Source of the DNA: Flavobacterium ammonificans
GTDB taxonomy: Bacteria > Bacteroidota > Bacteroidia > Flavobacteriales > Flavobacteriaceae
Length of the DNA: 64,000 nucleotides
Assembly: GCF_020885975.1 (NCBI RefSeq)
Contig: NZ_AP025183.1
Location: 1,984,001 to 2,048,000, forward strand
Direction: 5' to 3'
Of the stretch, positions 1 to 9,252 are shown one piece after another (positions within the stretch are counted from its first letter, which is position 1; each line of letters starts with the position of its first letter). Both the position numbers and the translations under genes were made by a program. Under the pieces are notes generated by a model. That model did not search any database and was not told the DNA's origin. It saw nothing but the letters and a program-made list of their open reading frames with translations.

Positions 1-912
1 CAAGCTCCTATTCCTTTTATCTTAGAAGAAGGTGAAGAAGTTACTATTGAATTGAACAAAGATAGTATCCAAAAATCAAAAGTTTCAGGAACTTACAATA
101 ATGATGAGTATGTGAAATTTACTGAAGAGCTTACTAAAATTCAAAAGAAATTAGTTGATTTTCAAACTAAAAACACACCAGCTATGCAAGCGGCTCAGCA
201 GTCTAAAGATACTGTTGCAATCAACAAATTAATGCAAGAATTTGGAAAAATTCAAGAAGAGGTTGGAGTTACAACTAAAGCTAAATATTTGGCTTATGCT
301 GAAAGTCATCCAAAATCATTCATTTCAGTTCTTATTTTACAAGGAATGTTAAATGATCCAAGTACTGACATTAAAAAGGCAGAAGCCATGTTCAATGAGT
401 TTGAAGAAAAATTGCAAAACTCAAAACCTGGTAAAGCAGTAAAAGAAGCTTTAGCAAGACTAAAAGGAGGACCTACTGCGGCACCTTCTATGGGTGGTGC
501 TAAATGAAGAGCGGATTTTTCTGCACCTAATCCTGCAGGAAAAGTTATTTCTTTAAAAGAAAGTTTAGGTAAAATTACTATTGTCGATTTCTGGGCGTCT
601 TGGTGCGGTCCTTGTCGAAAAGAAAATCCTAACATGGTAGCTTTGTATAAAGAGTTTCATGGCAAAGGTTTAAATATCGTTGGAGTTTCCTTAGACAAAG
701 AGGCGAAAGCTTGGAAAGAAGCAATTGCAAAAGACCAATTGAACTGGATTCATGTATCGAATTTAAAGTTTTGGGATGAACCGATAGCTAAACAATATAA
801 TGTGGAATCGATTCCAGCTACCTTCATTTTAGACGCTACAGGTAAAGTAGTTGCAAAAGACCTTAGAGGAGTAGAATTGCGCAATAAAATTGCCGAACTT
901 TTGTCTAAATAA
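1..912 (+). pseudogene. TlpA/AhpC-type thioredoxin-domain protein, 5' end off window, split by an in-frame TGA
   Basis: The reading frame is open from base 1 without a start, so the gene begins before the window. Bases 1-504 encode a helical, Lys/Glu-rich region of the kind that precedes the thioredoxin fold in DUF4369/TlpA-like Bacteroidetes proteins. A TGA at 505-507 interrupts it. The same frame then continues to 912 and contains the thioredoxin part, with WCGPC at about 604-618 and a typical ending. An independent start downstream (ATG 634) would lie after the active site, so two separate working genes are unlikely. Such proteins are exported disulfide reductases. Either the gene is inactivated, the base call is wrong, or the stop is read through. 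The Pro that often precedes the DFSAP segment is also absent, which suggests real decay near the stop. Confidence 0.8.
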
Positions 913-937
913 AGGTTAGCATCAATCAAATATAAAG

Positions 938-963
938 AATCTCCTTAACGGGAGATTTTTTTT
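938..963 (+). terminator. Rho-independent terminator after the thioredoxin gene
   Basis: Stem AATCTCC (938-944) pairs with GGAGATT (951-957) around a 6-base loop and is followed by a T run. Confidence 0.8.
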
Positions 964-1019
964 ATTTAATTCACTTCCAATATGTTAAAAATAATGCTGA
1001 AATTAAGTGTTATTTTAAT

Positions 1020-1049
1020 TTGGAAACATCAAAACAGTTTATATATTTG
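1020..1049 (+). promoter_or_regulatory. Bacteroidetes-type promoter of tRNA-Tyr
   Basis: TTG at 1020-1022, a 19-base spacer, then TATATTTG at 1042-1049 match the TTG / TAnnTTTG promoter form of this phylum. The tRNA starts 41 bases further on. Confidence 0.75.
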
Positions 1050-1089
1050 CAACCGCTTAGACAAATACATACGGCCAAGTCTAGGAAAT

Positions 1090-1170
1090 GGGGAGATACT
1101 CAAGCGGCCAACGAGGGCAGACTGTAAATCTGCTGTGAAAACTTCGCAGGTTCGAATCCTGCTCTCCCCA
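1090..1170 (+). tRNA. tRNA-Tyr (anticodon GTA)
   Basis: A full cloverleaf can be drawn. Acceptor GGGGAGA (1090-1096) pairs with TCTCCCC (1163-1169), with discriminator A at 1170. The anticodon stem GCAGA/TCTGC (1117-1121, 1129-1133) encloses loop CTGTAAA with GTA at 1124-1126. The T arm is GCAGG-TTCGAAT-CCTGC (1146-1162). The long variable arm at 1134-1145 is expected for bacterial tRNA-Tyr. CCA is not fully encoded (CA follows). The gene stands alone between its own promoter and terminator. Confidence 0.97.
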
Positions 1171-1171
1171 C

Positions 1172-1206
1172 AAAAAAAGTCCCAGTGTAAATTGGGACTT
1201 TTTATT
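1172..1206. terminator. Bidirectional terminator between tRNA-Tyr and the rhomboid gene
   Basis: Stem AAGTCCCA (1177-1184) pairs with TGGGACTT (1193-1200). An A run on the left and a T run on the right let it serve the tRNA and the convergent rhomboid gene. Confidence 0.85.
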
Positions 1207-1224
1207 TGATTATAATACTACTTA

Positions 1225-1863
1225 TTACAACTTCCCTAAACGCTGCAATATAAATAGCACAATGATTGGAATCGTTAACAAAATGACCATTAAAGTATGG
1301 TCCACTAGTAATTGTGGTTGTTCAATCAATGTAATGACATAACCACCAACTGCACCTCCAAAGTGAGCAGAATGTCCAATGTTATCATTTTGAGATTTCA
1401 TTCCGTAAATAGAATACAGTAAGTACAAAATTCCGAATAAGTAAGCTGGTATAGGAATTATAAAGAAAAGCCCCAACATCATGTCGGGTTGCAATAGAAT
1501 AGCAGAATATAAGACGCCAGTAACTGCGCCAGATGCTCCGACAGCGCGATAATTATAATCGTTTTTTTTGAAAATATAAGTCAATAAGTTTCCGAAAATC
1601 AAACTACCCATATAAATCAGTATAAAAGTCCAATTGCCCATATAGGCTAAAACTAAAGGCGCAAAAAACCAAAGCGTCAACATATTTAATAATAGGTGCG
1701 TCATATCGACATGGAAAAAACCTGAAGAAATCATCCTAATTTGCTCTCCTTTTTGAATGCTTCCTAAATGAAACTCAAACTTTCTAAAAAAACTGGTATC
1801 GTTAAACCCTTTGTAGCTAATCAAAACTGTAACAGCGATGACTATAATTAAAATCACGTTCAT
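1225..1863 (-). CDS. Rhomboid family intramembrane serine protease
   Basis: A 212-residue inner-membrane protein with about six hydrophobic segments. It carries the rhomboid signature: catalytic Ser111 in GASGA (109-113), catalytic His167 in HSAHFGG (164-170), and the conserved HLLLNM stretch starting at His56. Rhomboids cut substrates inside the membrane by a Ser-His dyad. The substrate cannot be read from the sequence. The gene is single, converges on tRNA-Tyr, and diverges from the acyltransferase at 1975 across about 110 bases. A near-match to the -7 box (TATCTTTA on the minus strand, about 1886-1893) lies just upstream. Confidence 0.93.
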   Translation of the reverse strand: MNVILIIVIAVTVLISYKGFNDTSFFRKFEFHLGSIQKGEQIRMISSGFFHVDMTHLLLNMLTLWFFAPLVLAYMGNWTFILIYMGSLIFGNLLTYIFKKNDYNYRAVGASGAVTGVLYSAILLQPDMMLGLFFIIPIPAYLFGILYLLYSIYGMKSQNDNIGHSAHFGGAVGGYVITLIEQPQLLVDHTLMVILLTIPIIVLFILQRLGKL

Positions 1864-1952
1864 AAATTATCGTTTATCGTATGGGTAAAGATAGTCATTC
1901 AGTTAAAATGAAGTTGTTACTGTTTTAGTTAAAATTTTCATTTTTTTTGAAT

Positions 1953-1960
1953 TATATTTG
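1953..1960 (+). promoter_or_regulatory. -7 promoter box of the acyltransferase gene
   Basis: TATATTTG at 1953-1960 lies 14 bases before the ATG at 1975. No TTG stands at the usual distance, so only the -7 element is supported. Confidence 0.5.
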
Positions 1961-1974
1961 TCAAAAATAATCGC

Positions 1975-2847
1975 ATGCAATTCCTGATTTATATTTTAAG
2001 TTTTCCTTTACTTTGGATCATCTCCATACTTCCTTTTCGAGTGTTTTATTGGTTATCAGACTTCGTTTACTTCATCGTTTATTATATTACAGGCTATCGT
2101 AAAAAAATTGTTCGCTATAATTTATCCATTGCATTACCTTCATTTCCAATAGAAAAACGATTGCAAATTGAAAAAAAATTCTATCGCCATATGTGCGATA
2201 TGTTTTTAGAAATGATTAAAACCATGTCCATTTCATCCGAGGAAATGAATAACCGATTTGTTATTACCAATATTGAATTACTCAAAGAATATGAAAACAA
2301 AGGCAAAAGTGTTATCCTATTAGCTTCGCATTATGCCAGCTGGGAATGGCTTTTATCCATTAATGAAAGTACAACGTTTAAATGTTATGGCGTCTATAAA
2401 AAAGTAAACAACAAATACTTTGATGCTAAAGTTAGAGCCATTCGATCCAAATTCAAATCGGAATTAGTTACCACCGATAAAACCATTGCATTGATCAACG
2501 AAAATGAAAACAATGGAATAATGAGTCTTTACGGCTTGGCTAGTGATCAATCTCCACAAGTTCATAAAACGTTTCATTGGCAAAAATTCATGGGAATAGA
2601 AGTTCCAGTTCATACTGGGGCTGAAATGTTAGCTAAAAAATACGATTTGGACGTGCTTTTCGCCCAAGTAAGAAAGGTAAAACGAGGCTACTATGAAGCC
2701 ACTTTTGTTCCAATCAGTGATTCGCCGAAATCAATCCCAAATTACGAAATTACAGACGCCTACTTGAAAGAAGTAGAGCAGCAAATCTTAGAAGCACCAG
2801 AGTATTATTTTTGGACACACAAAAGATGGAAACATCGTAAATCATAA
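1975..2847 (+). CDS. Lysophospholipid/lipid A acyltransferase family protein (LpxL/HtrB-like)
   Basis: A 290-residue protein with an N-terminal hydrophobic anchor (about 1-40). The acyltransferase catalytic motif H-x4-E appears as HYASWE at 119-124. The family moves acyl chains onto lipid A precursors or related lipids at the inner face of the cytoplasmic membrane. Length and motif fit the HtrB/LpxL family. The exact acceptor is not shown; in Flavobacteria the family also includes flavolipin/aminolipid acyltransferases. Start ATG 1975 follows a TATATTTG -7 box. The gene ends at a strong terminator shared with glmM. Confidence 0.88.
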   Translation: MQFLIYILSFPLLWIISILPFRVFYWLSDFVYFIVYYITGYRKKIVRYNLSIALPSFPIEKRLQIEKKFYRHMCDMFLEMIKTMSISSEEMNNRFVITNIELLKEYENKGKSVILLASHYASWEWLLSINESTTFKCYGVYKKVNNKYFDAKVRAIRSKFKSELVTTDKTIALINENENNGIMSLYGLASDQSPQVHKTFHWQKFMGIEVPVHTGAEMLAKKYDLDVLFAQVRKVKRGYYEATFVPISDSPKSIPNYEITDAYLKEVEQQILEAPEYYFWTHKRWKHRKS

Positions 2848-2848
2848 A

Positions 2849-2880
2849 AAAATCCCCTTTCTTTTCAGAAAGGGGATTTT
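2849..2880. terminator. Bidirectional terminator between acyltransferase and glmM
   Basis: Stem AAAATCCCCTTTCT (2849-2862) pairs with AGAAAGGGGATTTT (2867-2880) around a 4-base loop, between two convergent genes. Confidence 0.9.
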
Positions 2881-2900
2881 AATTTTAAATCAGTTTGAAA

Positions 2901-4289
2901 TTAGATTCCTGCAATCATTTTGATCTCATCAATAATGCGCAATGCCAAAACATCTGCTTCTTTTTGCGAAGGAGCCTCAGTATAGATTCTAATAATCGGT
3001 TCTGTATTTGATTTTCTTAAATGCACCCATTCTGATGCAAAATCAATTTTTACGCCATCAATCGTCGTTATATCTTCGTTTTTGTATTTCTCAGTCATCG
3101 CTACCAAAATCGCATCCACTTCAATTTGAGGAGTCAATTCGATTTTATTTTTGCTCATATAATATTCTGGATATGAAGCGCGTAAAGCAGAAACCGTCAT
3201 TTTTTTGTTGGCCAAATGAGTTAAAAACAAAGCTACTCCCACCAAGCTATCACGACCATAGTGCAATTCAGGATAAATAATTCCGCCGTTTCCTTCACCA
3301 CCAATAATGGCATTGTTCTTCTTCATTAACTCAACCACATTTACTTCACCCACAGCACTAGCTTCGTAACTTCCATTATGTGAATTGGTCACATCACGTA
3401 ATGCACGAGACGAAGACATATTAGAAACCGTATTTCCAGGAGTTTTACTCAACACATAATCGGCACAAGCTACAAGAGTATATTCTTCCCCAAACATTTC
3501 GCCATCTTCAGAAATGAAAGCCAAACGATCTACATCTGGATCTACAACAATTCCAAGATGGGCTTTTTCTTTGACAACTAATTCTGAAATATCCGTCAAA
3601 TGCTCTTTCAGTGGTTCAGGATTGTGAGGGAAATGTCCGTTAGGTTCGCAGTATAATTTCACTACTTCCACACCCATTAATTCCAATAATTTCGGAATAA
3701 TTATTCCGCCAGACGAATTCACACCATCAACTACAACTTTGAATTGAGCCGCTTTTACAGCAGCGACGTCCACTAAAGGCAAATTCAACACTTCATCAAT
3801 ATGAATGTCCATATAGGCATCATTTTCTAAAATAGTTCCTAACGAATCCACATCTGAAAAATCAAAAGCTTCTGCTTCAGCAATTTCTAAAATTTTCTCC
3901 CCTTCTACTCCATTCAAAAACTCTCCTTTTTCGTTTAGTAACTTCAAGGCGTTCCATTGCTTTGGATTATGAGAAGCCGTTAAGATAATTCCACCGTCAG
4001 CTTTTTCTAAAGGCACGGCTACTTCTACTGTTGGTGTAGTAGACAATCCCAAATCAATTACATCAATTCCTAGTCCAACTAAAGTGTTTACAACTAAATT
4101 GTGAATCATCGGCCCTGAAATTCTAGCATCACGTCCAATTACCACTGATAGTTTTTCCTTGCCCGAATAGTTTTTTAACCAAGTTCCGTATGCCGAAGCA
4201 AATTTGACTGCATCAACTGGCGTCAAATTATCGCCCACTTTGCCACCTATTGTTCCTCGAATTCCTGAGATTGATTTTATTAAAGTCAT
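2901..4289 (-). CDS. glmM: Phosphoglucosamine mutase (phosphohexomutase family)
   Basis: A 462-residue cytoplasmic enzyme that converts glucosamine-6-phosphate to glucosamine-1-phosphate for UDP-GlcNAc, hence peptidoglycan and LPS. All four family motifs are present: the phosphoserine loop TASHNP with Ser106, the metal loop DPDVDR (249-254), the sugar loop GGEGNGG (329-335) and the phosphate loop RKSNTEP (424-430). Length fits the family. Phosphomannomutase is an alternative specificity, because Bacteroidetes enzymes of this type are annotated both ways. A minus-strand TATATTTG box lies at 4321-4328, 31 bases upstream of the start. Confidence 0.88.
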   Translation of the reverse strand: MTLIKSISGIRGTIGGKVGDNLTPVDAVKFASAYGTWLKNYSGKEKLSVVIGRDARISGPMIHNLVVNTLVGLGIDVIDLGLSTTPTVEVAVPLEKADGGIILTASHNPKQWNALKLLNEKGEFLNGVEGEKILEIAEAEAFDFSDVDSLGTILENDAYMDIHIDEVLNLPLVDVAAVKAAQFKVVVDGVNSSGGIIIPKLLELMGVEVVKLYCEPNGHFPHNPEPLKEHLTDISELVVKEKAHLGIVVDPDVDRLAFISEDGEMFGEEYTLVACADYVLSKTPGNTVSNMSSSRALRDVTNSHNGSYEASAVGEVNVVELMKKNNAIIGGEGNGGIIYPELHYGRDSLVGVALFLTHLANKKMTVSALRASYPEYYMSKNKIELTPQIEVDAILVAMTEKYKNEDITTIDGVKIDFASEWVHLRKSNTEPIIRIYTEAPSQKEADVLALRIIDEIKMIAGI

Positions 4290-4320
4290 GTATATCTGAA
4301 TTAAATTTTTATTTGAAATA

Positions 4321-4328
4321 CAAATATA
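4321..4328 (-). promoter_or_regulatory. -7 promoter box of glmM
   Basis: CAAATATA on the plus strand reads TATATTTG on the minus strand, 32 bases before the glmM ATG. No TTG is visible at the standard distance. Confidence 0.5.
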
Positions 4329-4405
4329 AAAGTTCGCGATAAGCTAAACCATATAATTACTACCTTTTTTCTTAAAAATGAAATTCTTTTATGAACTGAT
4401 CTTTG

Positions 4406-4413
4406 TATATTTG
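4406..4413 (+). promoter_or_regulatory. -7 promoter box of acpH, fixing its start
   Basis: TATATTTG at 4406-4413 lies inside the longer open frame that begins at 4378 and 25 bases before the ATG at 4438. Transcription would therefore start after 4378, which supports the later start. Confidence 0.6.
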
Positions 4414-4437
4414 AAAAGTAACAACTCAACAATCACA

Positions 4438-5022
4438 ATGAATTTCCTTGCTCATATTCATCTTTCAGGCGAAAACGAAATGATCAAAATTGGCAATTTT
4501 ATGGCCGATGGGGTTCGTGGCAAGCAATATGAAAATTTTCCTCTAGCAATTCAAAAAGGAATTTTGTTGCATCGGGCTATCGATACTTTTACTGATGCGC
4601 ATCCCGTCTTTAGACAAAGCACTAAAAAATTACACTCACGATACCACCATTACGCCGGAGTAATTGTGGACATGTATTACGATCATTTTTTGGCTAAAAA
4701 CTGGTCGGATTATCACAATGAAAGTTTAGCACTTTATTCTGAAAAATTTTACCAATCGTTGTTAGACAATCATTCGATTCTAACTTCTAAAGCACAACAT
4801 TTACTGCCCTATATGATGGAATACAATTGGTTAGTCAATTACCAATCCGTTTCAGGAATAGAACGTATTTTAAGTCAAATGGATCATCGTACCAAAAATC
4901 AATCTTTGATGCGATTTGCCGCCGAAGAACTAGTGGCTCACTATGATGAATTTGAAGCAGAATTTTCGTTTTTTTATAAAGAAGTACAACTATTTTCAAA
5001 AAATAAACTCAACGAATTATGA
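4438..5022 (+). CDS. acpH: Acyl carrier protein phosphodiesterase (AcpH/DUF479)
   Basis: A 194-residue protein starting [10 protein letters not shown], the characteristic beginning of AcpH. This enzyme removes the 4'-phosphopantetheine arm from acyl carrier protein. Conserved His and Asp stretches ([28 protein letters not shown]) are metal-site regions of the family. A start at 4378 would add 20 residues, but the -7 box at 4406-4413 lies within that extension and the known family start is the internal Met. The stop overlaps the ATG of the next gene by four bases, so the two are translationally linked. Confidence 0.88.
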   Translation: MNFLAHIHLSGENEMIKIGNFMADGVRGKQYENFPLAIQKGILLHRAIDTFTDAHPVFRQSTKKLHSRYHHYAGVIVDMYYDHFLAKNWSDYHNESLALYSEKFYQSLLDNHSILTSKAQHLLPYMMEYNWLVNYQSVSGIERILSQMDHRTKNQSLMRFAAEELVAHYDEFEAEFSFFYKEVQLFSKNKLNEL

Positions 5023-6701
5023 AGTTAACTTACCGTATTTTTTATTGTTTTATAGTACTATTTATTTCCAATTTAACTAAAGCACAAAGCGGTTTAGTTG
5101 CCGATAAAGCTATGGTTGTATCCGCTCGAGAAGAAGCTTCTAAAATTGGGGTTGCTATCATCAAGAAAGGCGGTAATGCCTTTGATGCTATGGTAGCTAC
5201 TGAATTGGCTTTGGCTGTAGCCTACCCTTTCGCTGGAAACATTGGAGGCGGTGGTTTTATGGTTTATCGCAAAGCGAATGGAGAAACAGGTTCTTTAGAC
5301 TATCGGGAGAAAGCCCCACTATCTGCCACTAAAAATATGTTCTTGGATAAAAACGGTATAATCATACCTGATAAAAGCACCGATTCTCCTTTAGCCATTG
5401 GAGTTCCTGGAACTATTGCTGGCGTATTTGCTGTTCATGAAAAAATGGGTTCGCTACCTATGTCTGAAATTATGAAACCTGTAATTGAATTAGCAGAGAA
5501 AGGAGTTATTGTTACTAAAAAACAAGAAAAAAGTTTAAATGAATATCGCGAATCTATTATCAAAGCCAATGGAAAGAACACCAAATTTGCTACTGTATTC
5601 AAAGAAAATGACACCATCAAATATCCAGCACTAGCTGAAACGCTCAAACGAATTGCACAAAATGGAAAAGAAGAATTTTATACTGGAGAGACAGCGAATA
5701 CATTAATAGGATATTTTAAAAAAATTGGCGCTATCATTACCAAAGAAGATTTGGCACAATACGAAGCGAAATGGAGAAAGACAATCGAATTTGGATACAA
5801 AGATTTAAAGATAATTTCTATGGCGCCACCAAGCAGTGGCGGAATTTGCCTGGCACAAATCATGAAAATGATTGCCCCCTTTGATTTGGCAACAATGGGT
5901 CATAATTCGCCTGATGCCATTCAAGTTATTGTAGAAGCAGAACGAAGAGCCTATGCTGATAGAAGTTTCTTTTTAGGTGATCCTGACTTTACAAAAATTC
6001 CGCTAAAAGAATTAATTGACGACCAATACCTTAGAGACAGAATGTCCAATTTTGATTTCAATAAAGCTACTTTATCCTCTACTGTAAAGGCAGGTACGAT
6101 TTCAATTAATGAAAGTAAAGAAACTACACATTATTCAATTGTCGACTCTTTTGGAAATGCAGTGTCGGCTACTACAACCATTAATGCGGGTTATGGTTCC
6201 AAATACTATTGCGAAGAATTGGGTTTTTTCTTGAATAACGAAATGGATGATTTCAGTGCCAAACCGGGAGAACCTAATATGTTTGGATTGATTGGTAATG
6301 AAGCCAACAGTATTGCTCCTCAAAAACGTATGTTAAGTTCCATGACACCAACAATTGTCGAAAAAAATGGAAAATTGTTTATGGTAGTGGGTTCGCCAGG
6401 TGGTTCTACAATTATTACATCCGTTTTGCAAACTATTTTAAATGTATATGAGTTTCGTTTAGGGATGCAAGAGGCGGTCAATGCGCCTCGCTTCCACCAT
6501 CAATGGTTGCCCGATTTAATTACTTTTGAACCTAAAGCTTTTGATACAAAAACATTAGAAACATTAAAATCAAAATCTTATTTAATTAACGAAAAAACTA
6601 CTCCTATTATAGGTAAGGTAGACGCTGTTTTGGTTTTACCTAATGGAAAACTAGAAGGTGGTGCCGATTATAGAGGAGATGACAAAGCGGTTGGATTTTA
6701 A
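5019..6701 (+). CDS. ggt: Gamma-glutamyltransferase (glutathione hydrolase family)
   Basis: A 560-residue exported enzyme with a signal peptide (about 1-23, ending KAQS). It is made as a precursor that cuts itself into two subunits. The small subunit should begin at Thr369 of TTHYS, the N-terminal nucleophile by comparison with E. coli Thr391. The substrate-site motif GSPGGS is near residue 460. It hydrolyses or transfers gamma-glutamyl groups from glutathione-like peptides in the periplasm. The start overlaps acpH by four bases and the alkylation-repair gene follows after nine bases, so these form one operon. Whether the physiological substrate is glutathione is unclear, since YtxJ elsewhere in the window suggests bacillithiol. 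Confidence 0.93.
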   Translation: MKLTYRIFYCFIVLFISNLTKAQSGLVADKAMVVSAREEASKIGVAIIKKGGNAFDAMVATELALAVAYPFAGNIGGGGFMVYRKANGETGSLDYREKAPLSATKNMFLDKNGIIIPDKSTDSPLAIGVPGTIAGVFAVHEKMGSLPMSEIMKPVIELAEKGVIVTKKQEKSLNEYRESIIKANGKNTKFATVFKENDTIKYPALAETLKRIAQNGKEEFYTGETANTLIGYFKKIGAIITKEDLAQYEAKWRKTIEFGYKDLKIISMAPPSSGGICLAQIMKMIAPFDLATMGHNSPDAIQVIVEAERRAYADRSFFLGDPDFTKIPLKELIDDQYLRDRMSNFDFNKATLSSTVKAGTISINESKETTHYSIVDSFGNAVSATTTINAGYGSKYYCEELGFFLNNEMDDFSAKPGEPNMFGLIGNEANSIAPQKRMLSSMTPTIVEKNGKLFMVVGSPGGSTIITSVLQTILNVYEFRLGMQEAVNAPRFHHQWLPDLITFEPKAFDTKTLETLKSKSYLINEKTTPIIGKVDAVLVLPNGKLEGGADYRGDDKAVGF

Positions 6702-6710
6702 ATATCAATT

Positions 6711-7376
6711 ATGACCTTTATTACTGAATTAGAAAATACATTCGCTGCGAGTTCCAATGCAGAAAATGCTTTGTCTATGGCAAAATACATGAAGGATTTA
6801 TTTCCGTTTTATGGAATCAAAACAGACGAAAGAAGAGCTATTTTAAAGTCCGTTTGCAAAAAACACCAGGCAGAGATTGATAGTAATGCAAGAACAATTG
6901 CGTGGGAGCTATTTCTAAAGAAAGAAAGAGAACTACAGTACTGTGGAATTGAAATCATAATTAAAAGCTTAAAAAATAACTATATAATTGAAGATATAGT
7001 TTGGATAGAAAAATTATTGATTACCAATTCTTGGTGGGATAGTGTAGATACTATTTCTAAATATATTCTTGGTAGTTATTTGGAACAATTCCCAACAGAA
7101 ATTGCTACTGTTGTACAACGATTTTCAAATGCAGAAAATATGTGGTTGAACCGAAGCGTAATCTTGTTCCAACTAGGTTACAAATCAAAAACTGATTTTC
7201 ATCTTTTACAATCTTTATGTCTAAAACACAGTCATTCTAATGAGTTCTTCATTCGGAAAGCAATTGGTTGGGCGCTTCGCGAGTATGCCAAAACCGATCC
7301 AGAAGCGGTTCGGGAATTTGTATTGCAATCCAACTTAAAGCCTTTGAGTAAAAAAGAAGCATTAAAAAATATTTAA
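6711..7376 (+). CDS. DNA alkylation repair protein, AlkD-like HEAT-repeat family
   Basis: A 221-residue all-helical protein matching the AlkD/DNA-alkylation-repair family. Evidence is the conserved WWDSVD segment near 106-111, the MWLNRSVI segment near 144-151, and the C-terminal FIRKAIGWALREYAKTDP block. AlkD-type proteins are glycosylases for bulky or charged alkylated bases that wrap DNA with HEAT repeats. Length is typical. The gene sits nine bases after ggt and 29 bases before the chloride channel gene on the same strand. Confidence 0.88.
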   Translation: MTFITELENTFAASSNAENALSMAKYMKDLFPFYGIKTDERRAILKSVCKKHQAEIDSNARTIAWELFLKKERELQYCGIEIIIKSLKNNYIIEDIVWIEKLLITNSWWDSVDTISKYILGSYLEQFPTEIATVVQRFSNAENMWLNRSVILFQLGYKSKTDFHLLQSLCLKHSHSNEFFIRKAIGWALREYAKTDPEAVREFVLQSNLKPLSKKEALKNI

Positions 7377-7405
7377 TTGTAAATTAGCGCGCTGAAAAAA
7401 ATCAC

Positions 7406-9190
7406 ATGCTTAAAAAAATTATTCTTAAAATAGAAGGCACTATTGCTTGGTCAAGATCAAAATTGGGTGACAAACAATTTATTTTTTTATCAGCAGTATT
7501 AGTCGGTATTTCAGCGGCTTTAGCAGTTATTTTATTAAAAGCTTTTGCTCATGGGGTTTTTACCTTTGCTACTTATGTTAGTAGAATTTTAAAATTAGGT
7601 TTTTTAAATAGTTTTTTACCTATTATTGGTATTCTATTAACCGTTTTTGTTGTCAAAAAGTTCTTGAGTGGCACAATTCAAAAAGGGACATCTCAAATCT
7701 TGTATGCCGTTGCTAAAAAAGCCAGTATAATTCCAAGAAAACAAATGTATGCACAAATCATCACCAGCTCATTAACAGTGGGTATGGGTGGTTCTGCTGG
7801 ATTGGAAAGTCCCATTGTAATAACTGGGGCTGCCTTCGGTTCTAATTTTGCACAGAAATACAGATTAAGTTATAAAGATAGAACTTTACTCATTGGTTGT
7901 GGAGTGGCTGCAGGTATTGCTGCGGCATTTAATGCACCAATTGCAGGGGTCTTATTTGCTATTGAAGTTCTTTTGGTAGACGTTAGTATTGCAGCCTTCA
8001 CTCCTATTATGATTGCTGCTGCTACAGGTGCATTAGTTTCAGTAATTGTTTTGGACGAAAGTATCTTACTTTCCTTTCAGCAACAAGAAGATTTTAATTT
8101 TCACAACATCCCATTTTATGCTTTCTTAGGAGTTTTTACCGGTTTAGTTTCTATTTATTATTCTAGAAATTTTCAACGAGTGGAACATTTTTTCAGTCGT
8201 TTAAAATTAGGTCCTTACAAAAAAGCACTTTTTGGTTCGACACTTTTAGCTATTTTAATTTATGTATTCCCTACGCTTTTTGGCGAAGGATACGAAAGTA
8301 TCCGAATTTTATCAGAAAGTGATCCTGGACAATTATTAGAAGATACTTTGTTTAGCGGATTTAGAAACAATAGCTGGGCGCTTTTACTTTTTGTTGGCTG
8401 TACGATGCTACTTAAAGCTTTTGCTTCAGGTTTAACTATCGGAAGTGGAGGAAATGGTGGTAACTTTGCTCCCTCTTTATTCTTAGGTTCCTATGTAGGT
8501 TTTTTCTTTTCGAAATTGATTAATCTAATTGGTCTTGCCAAATTACCGATAAGCAACTTTACTTTAGTAGGGATGGCAGGAATATTAAGTGGTTTATTTC
8601 ACGCACCATTAACTGCTATTTTCTTAATTGCAGAAATTACCGGAGGATATAACTTGATGATTCCTTTGATGATTGTTTCATCGATTAGTTTTGCTATTTC
8701 AAAACGTTTCGAAAAACATTCAATGGATGTGAAGAATTTAGCCAAGAAAGGTCATGCATTTACTAGTAATAAAGATGCCAATGTACTATCTACTTTAGAT
8801 ATGAACTCAGTTATACAAACGGATTATTTGACTGTTTCTCCAGAAGAAAATTTAGATAAATTAGTAGACTTAATTTCCAATTCTACTCAAGTTGTTTTCG
8901 CAGTGGTCAACATAGAAAACGAATTGGTTGGCGTAGTCTATTTCAATGATATCAAGGAAATTATCTTCAATAGCTACCGAGTAAAGTACACGCAAATTAA
9001 AGAAATTATGACCGCTCCAAAACAGATCATCACGCTTGATGACAGTATGGAAATGGTAATGGATAAATTTGAACAAACCAAAGTAGCCTTTTTACCCGTA
9101 CTTAAAAACGATAAATACTACGGTTTTATCTCCAAATCACTTGCATTAGAAGCTTATCGTACCAAACTAAAATCCATGACAATAGAATAA
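7406..9190 (+). CDS. CLC-family chloride channel/antiporter with CBS domains
   Basis: A 594-residue membrane protein. The transport core (about 20-440) has the selectivity segments GSAGLESP (129-136, gating Glu134 at the position of E. coli Glu148) and GSGGNGGNFAP (346-356). AAFNAPIAGVLFAIE (173-187) ends in Glu187, at the place of the internal proton glutamate, which suggests an exchanger. Residues about 450-590 form two CBS domains that usually bind adenosine nucleotides. The gene is last in the run that begins with acpH and ends before an inverted repeat at 9194. Confidence 0.93.
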   Translation: MLKKIILKIEGTIAWSRSKLGDKQFIFLSAVLVGISAALAVILLKAFAHGVFTFATYVSRILKLGFLNSFLPIIGILLTVFVVKKFLSGTIQKGTSQILYAVAKKASIIPRKQMYAQIITSSLTVGMGGSAGLESPIVITGAAFGSNFAQKYRLSYKDRTLLIGCGVAAGIAAAFNAPIAGVLFAIEVLLVDVSIAAFTPIMIAAATGALVSVIVLDESILLSFQQQEDFNFHNIPFYAFLGVFTGLVSIYYSRNFQRVEHFFSRLKLGPYKKALFGSTLLAILIYVFPTLFGEGYESIRILSESDPGQLLEDTLFSGFRNNSWALLLFVGCTMLLKAFASGLTIGSGGNGGNFAPSLFLGSYVGFFFSKLINLIGLAKLPISNFTLVGMAGILSGLFHAPLTAIFLIAEITGGYNLMIPLMIVSSISFAISKRFEKHSMDVKNLAKKGHAFTSNKDANVLSTLDMNSVIQTDYLTVSPEENLDKLVDLISNSTQVVFAVVNIENELVGVVYFNDIKEIIFNSYRVKYTQIKEIMTAPKQIITLDDSMEMVMDKFEQTKVAFLPVLKNDKYYGFISKSLALEAYRTKLKSMTIE

Positions 9191-9193
9191 TTT

Positions 9194-9234
9194 TAATATC
9201 GGATAGTATTATTTTTTTAATTCAACCGATATTA
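9194..9234. promoter_or_regulatory. Perfect 9-bp inverted repeat, candidate operator of the Fic gene
   Basis: TAATATCGG (9194-9202) and CCGATATTA (9226-9234) are perfect inverted copies 23 bases apart. There is no T run, so this is not a normal terminator. The right arm ends three bases before the -7 box, where a repressor would block RNA polymerase. Confidence 0.5.
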
Positions 9235-9237
9235 TTG

Positions 9238-9245
9238 TATCTTTG
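9238..9245 (+). promoter_or_regulatory. -7 promoter box of the Fic gene
   Basis: TATCTTTG at 9238-9245 fits TAnnTTTG. Only seven bases separate it from the ATG at 9253, so the mRNA would have almost no leader. Confidence 0.6.
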
Positions 9246-9252
9246 TGGTGTT

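Noticed and set aside
505..507. Selenocysteine at the TGA of the thioredoxin gene
   Set aside because: The TGA is not at a redox-active position, the WCGPC site is intact elsewhere, and no recoding hairpin is evident just after it.
982..1209. 75-residue open frame on the plus strand
   Set aside because: It runs straight through tRNA-Tyr and its terminator, and the translation resembles no protein.
4378..4437. Longer acpH start
   Set aside because: A -7 promoter box lies inside the extension and the family begins at MNFLAH.
9194..9234. Inverted repeat as terminator of the CLC gene
   Set aside because: A 23-base loop and no following T run. Its place against the fic -7 box fits an operator better.
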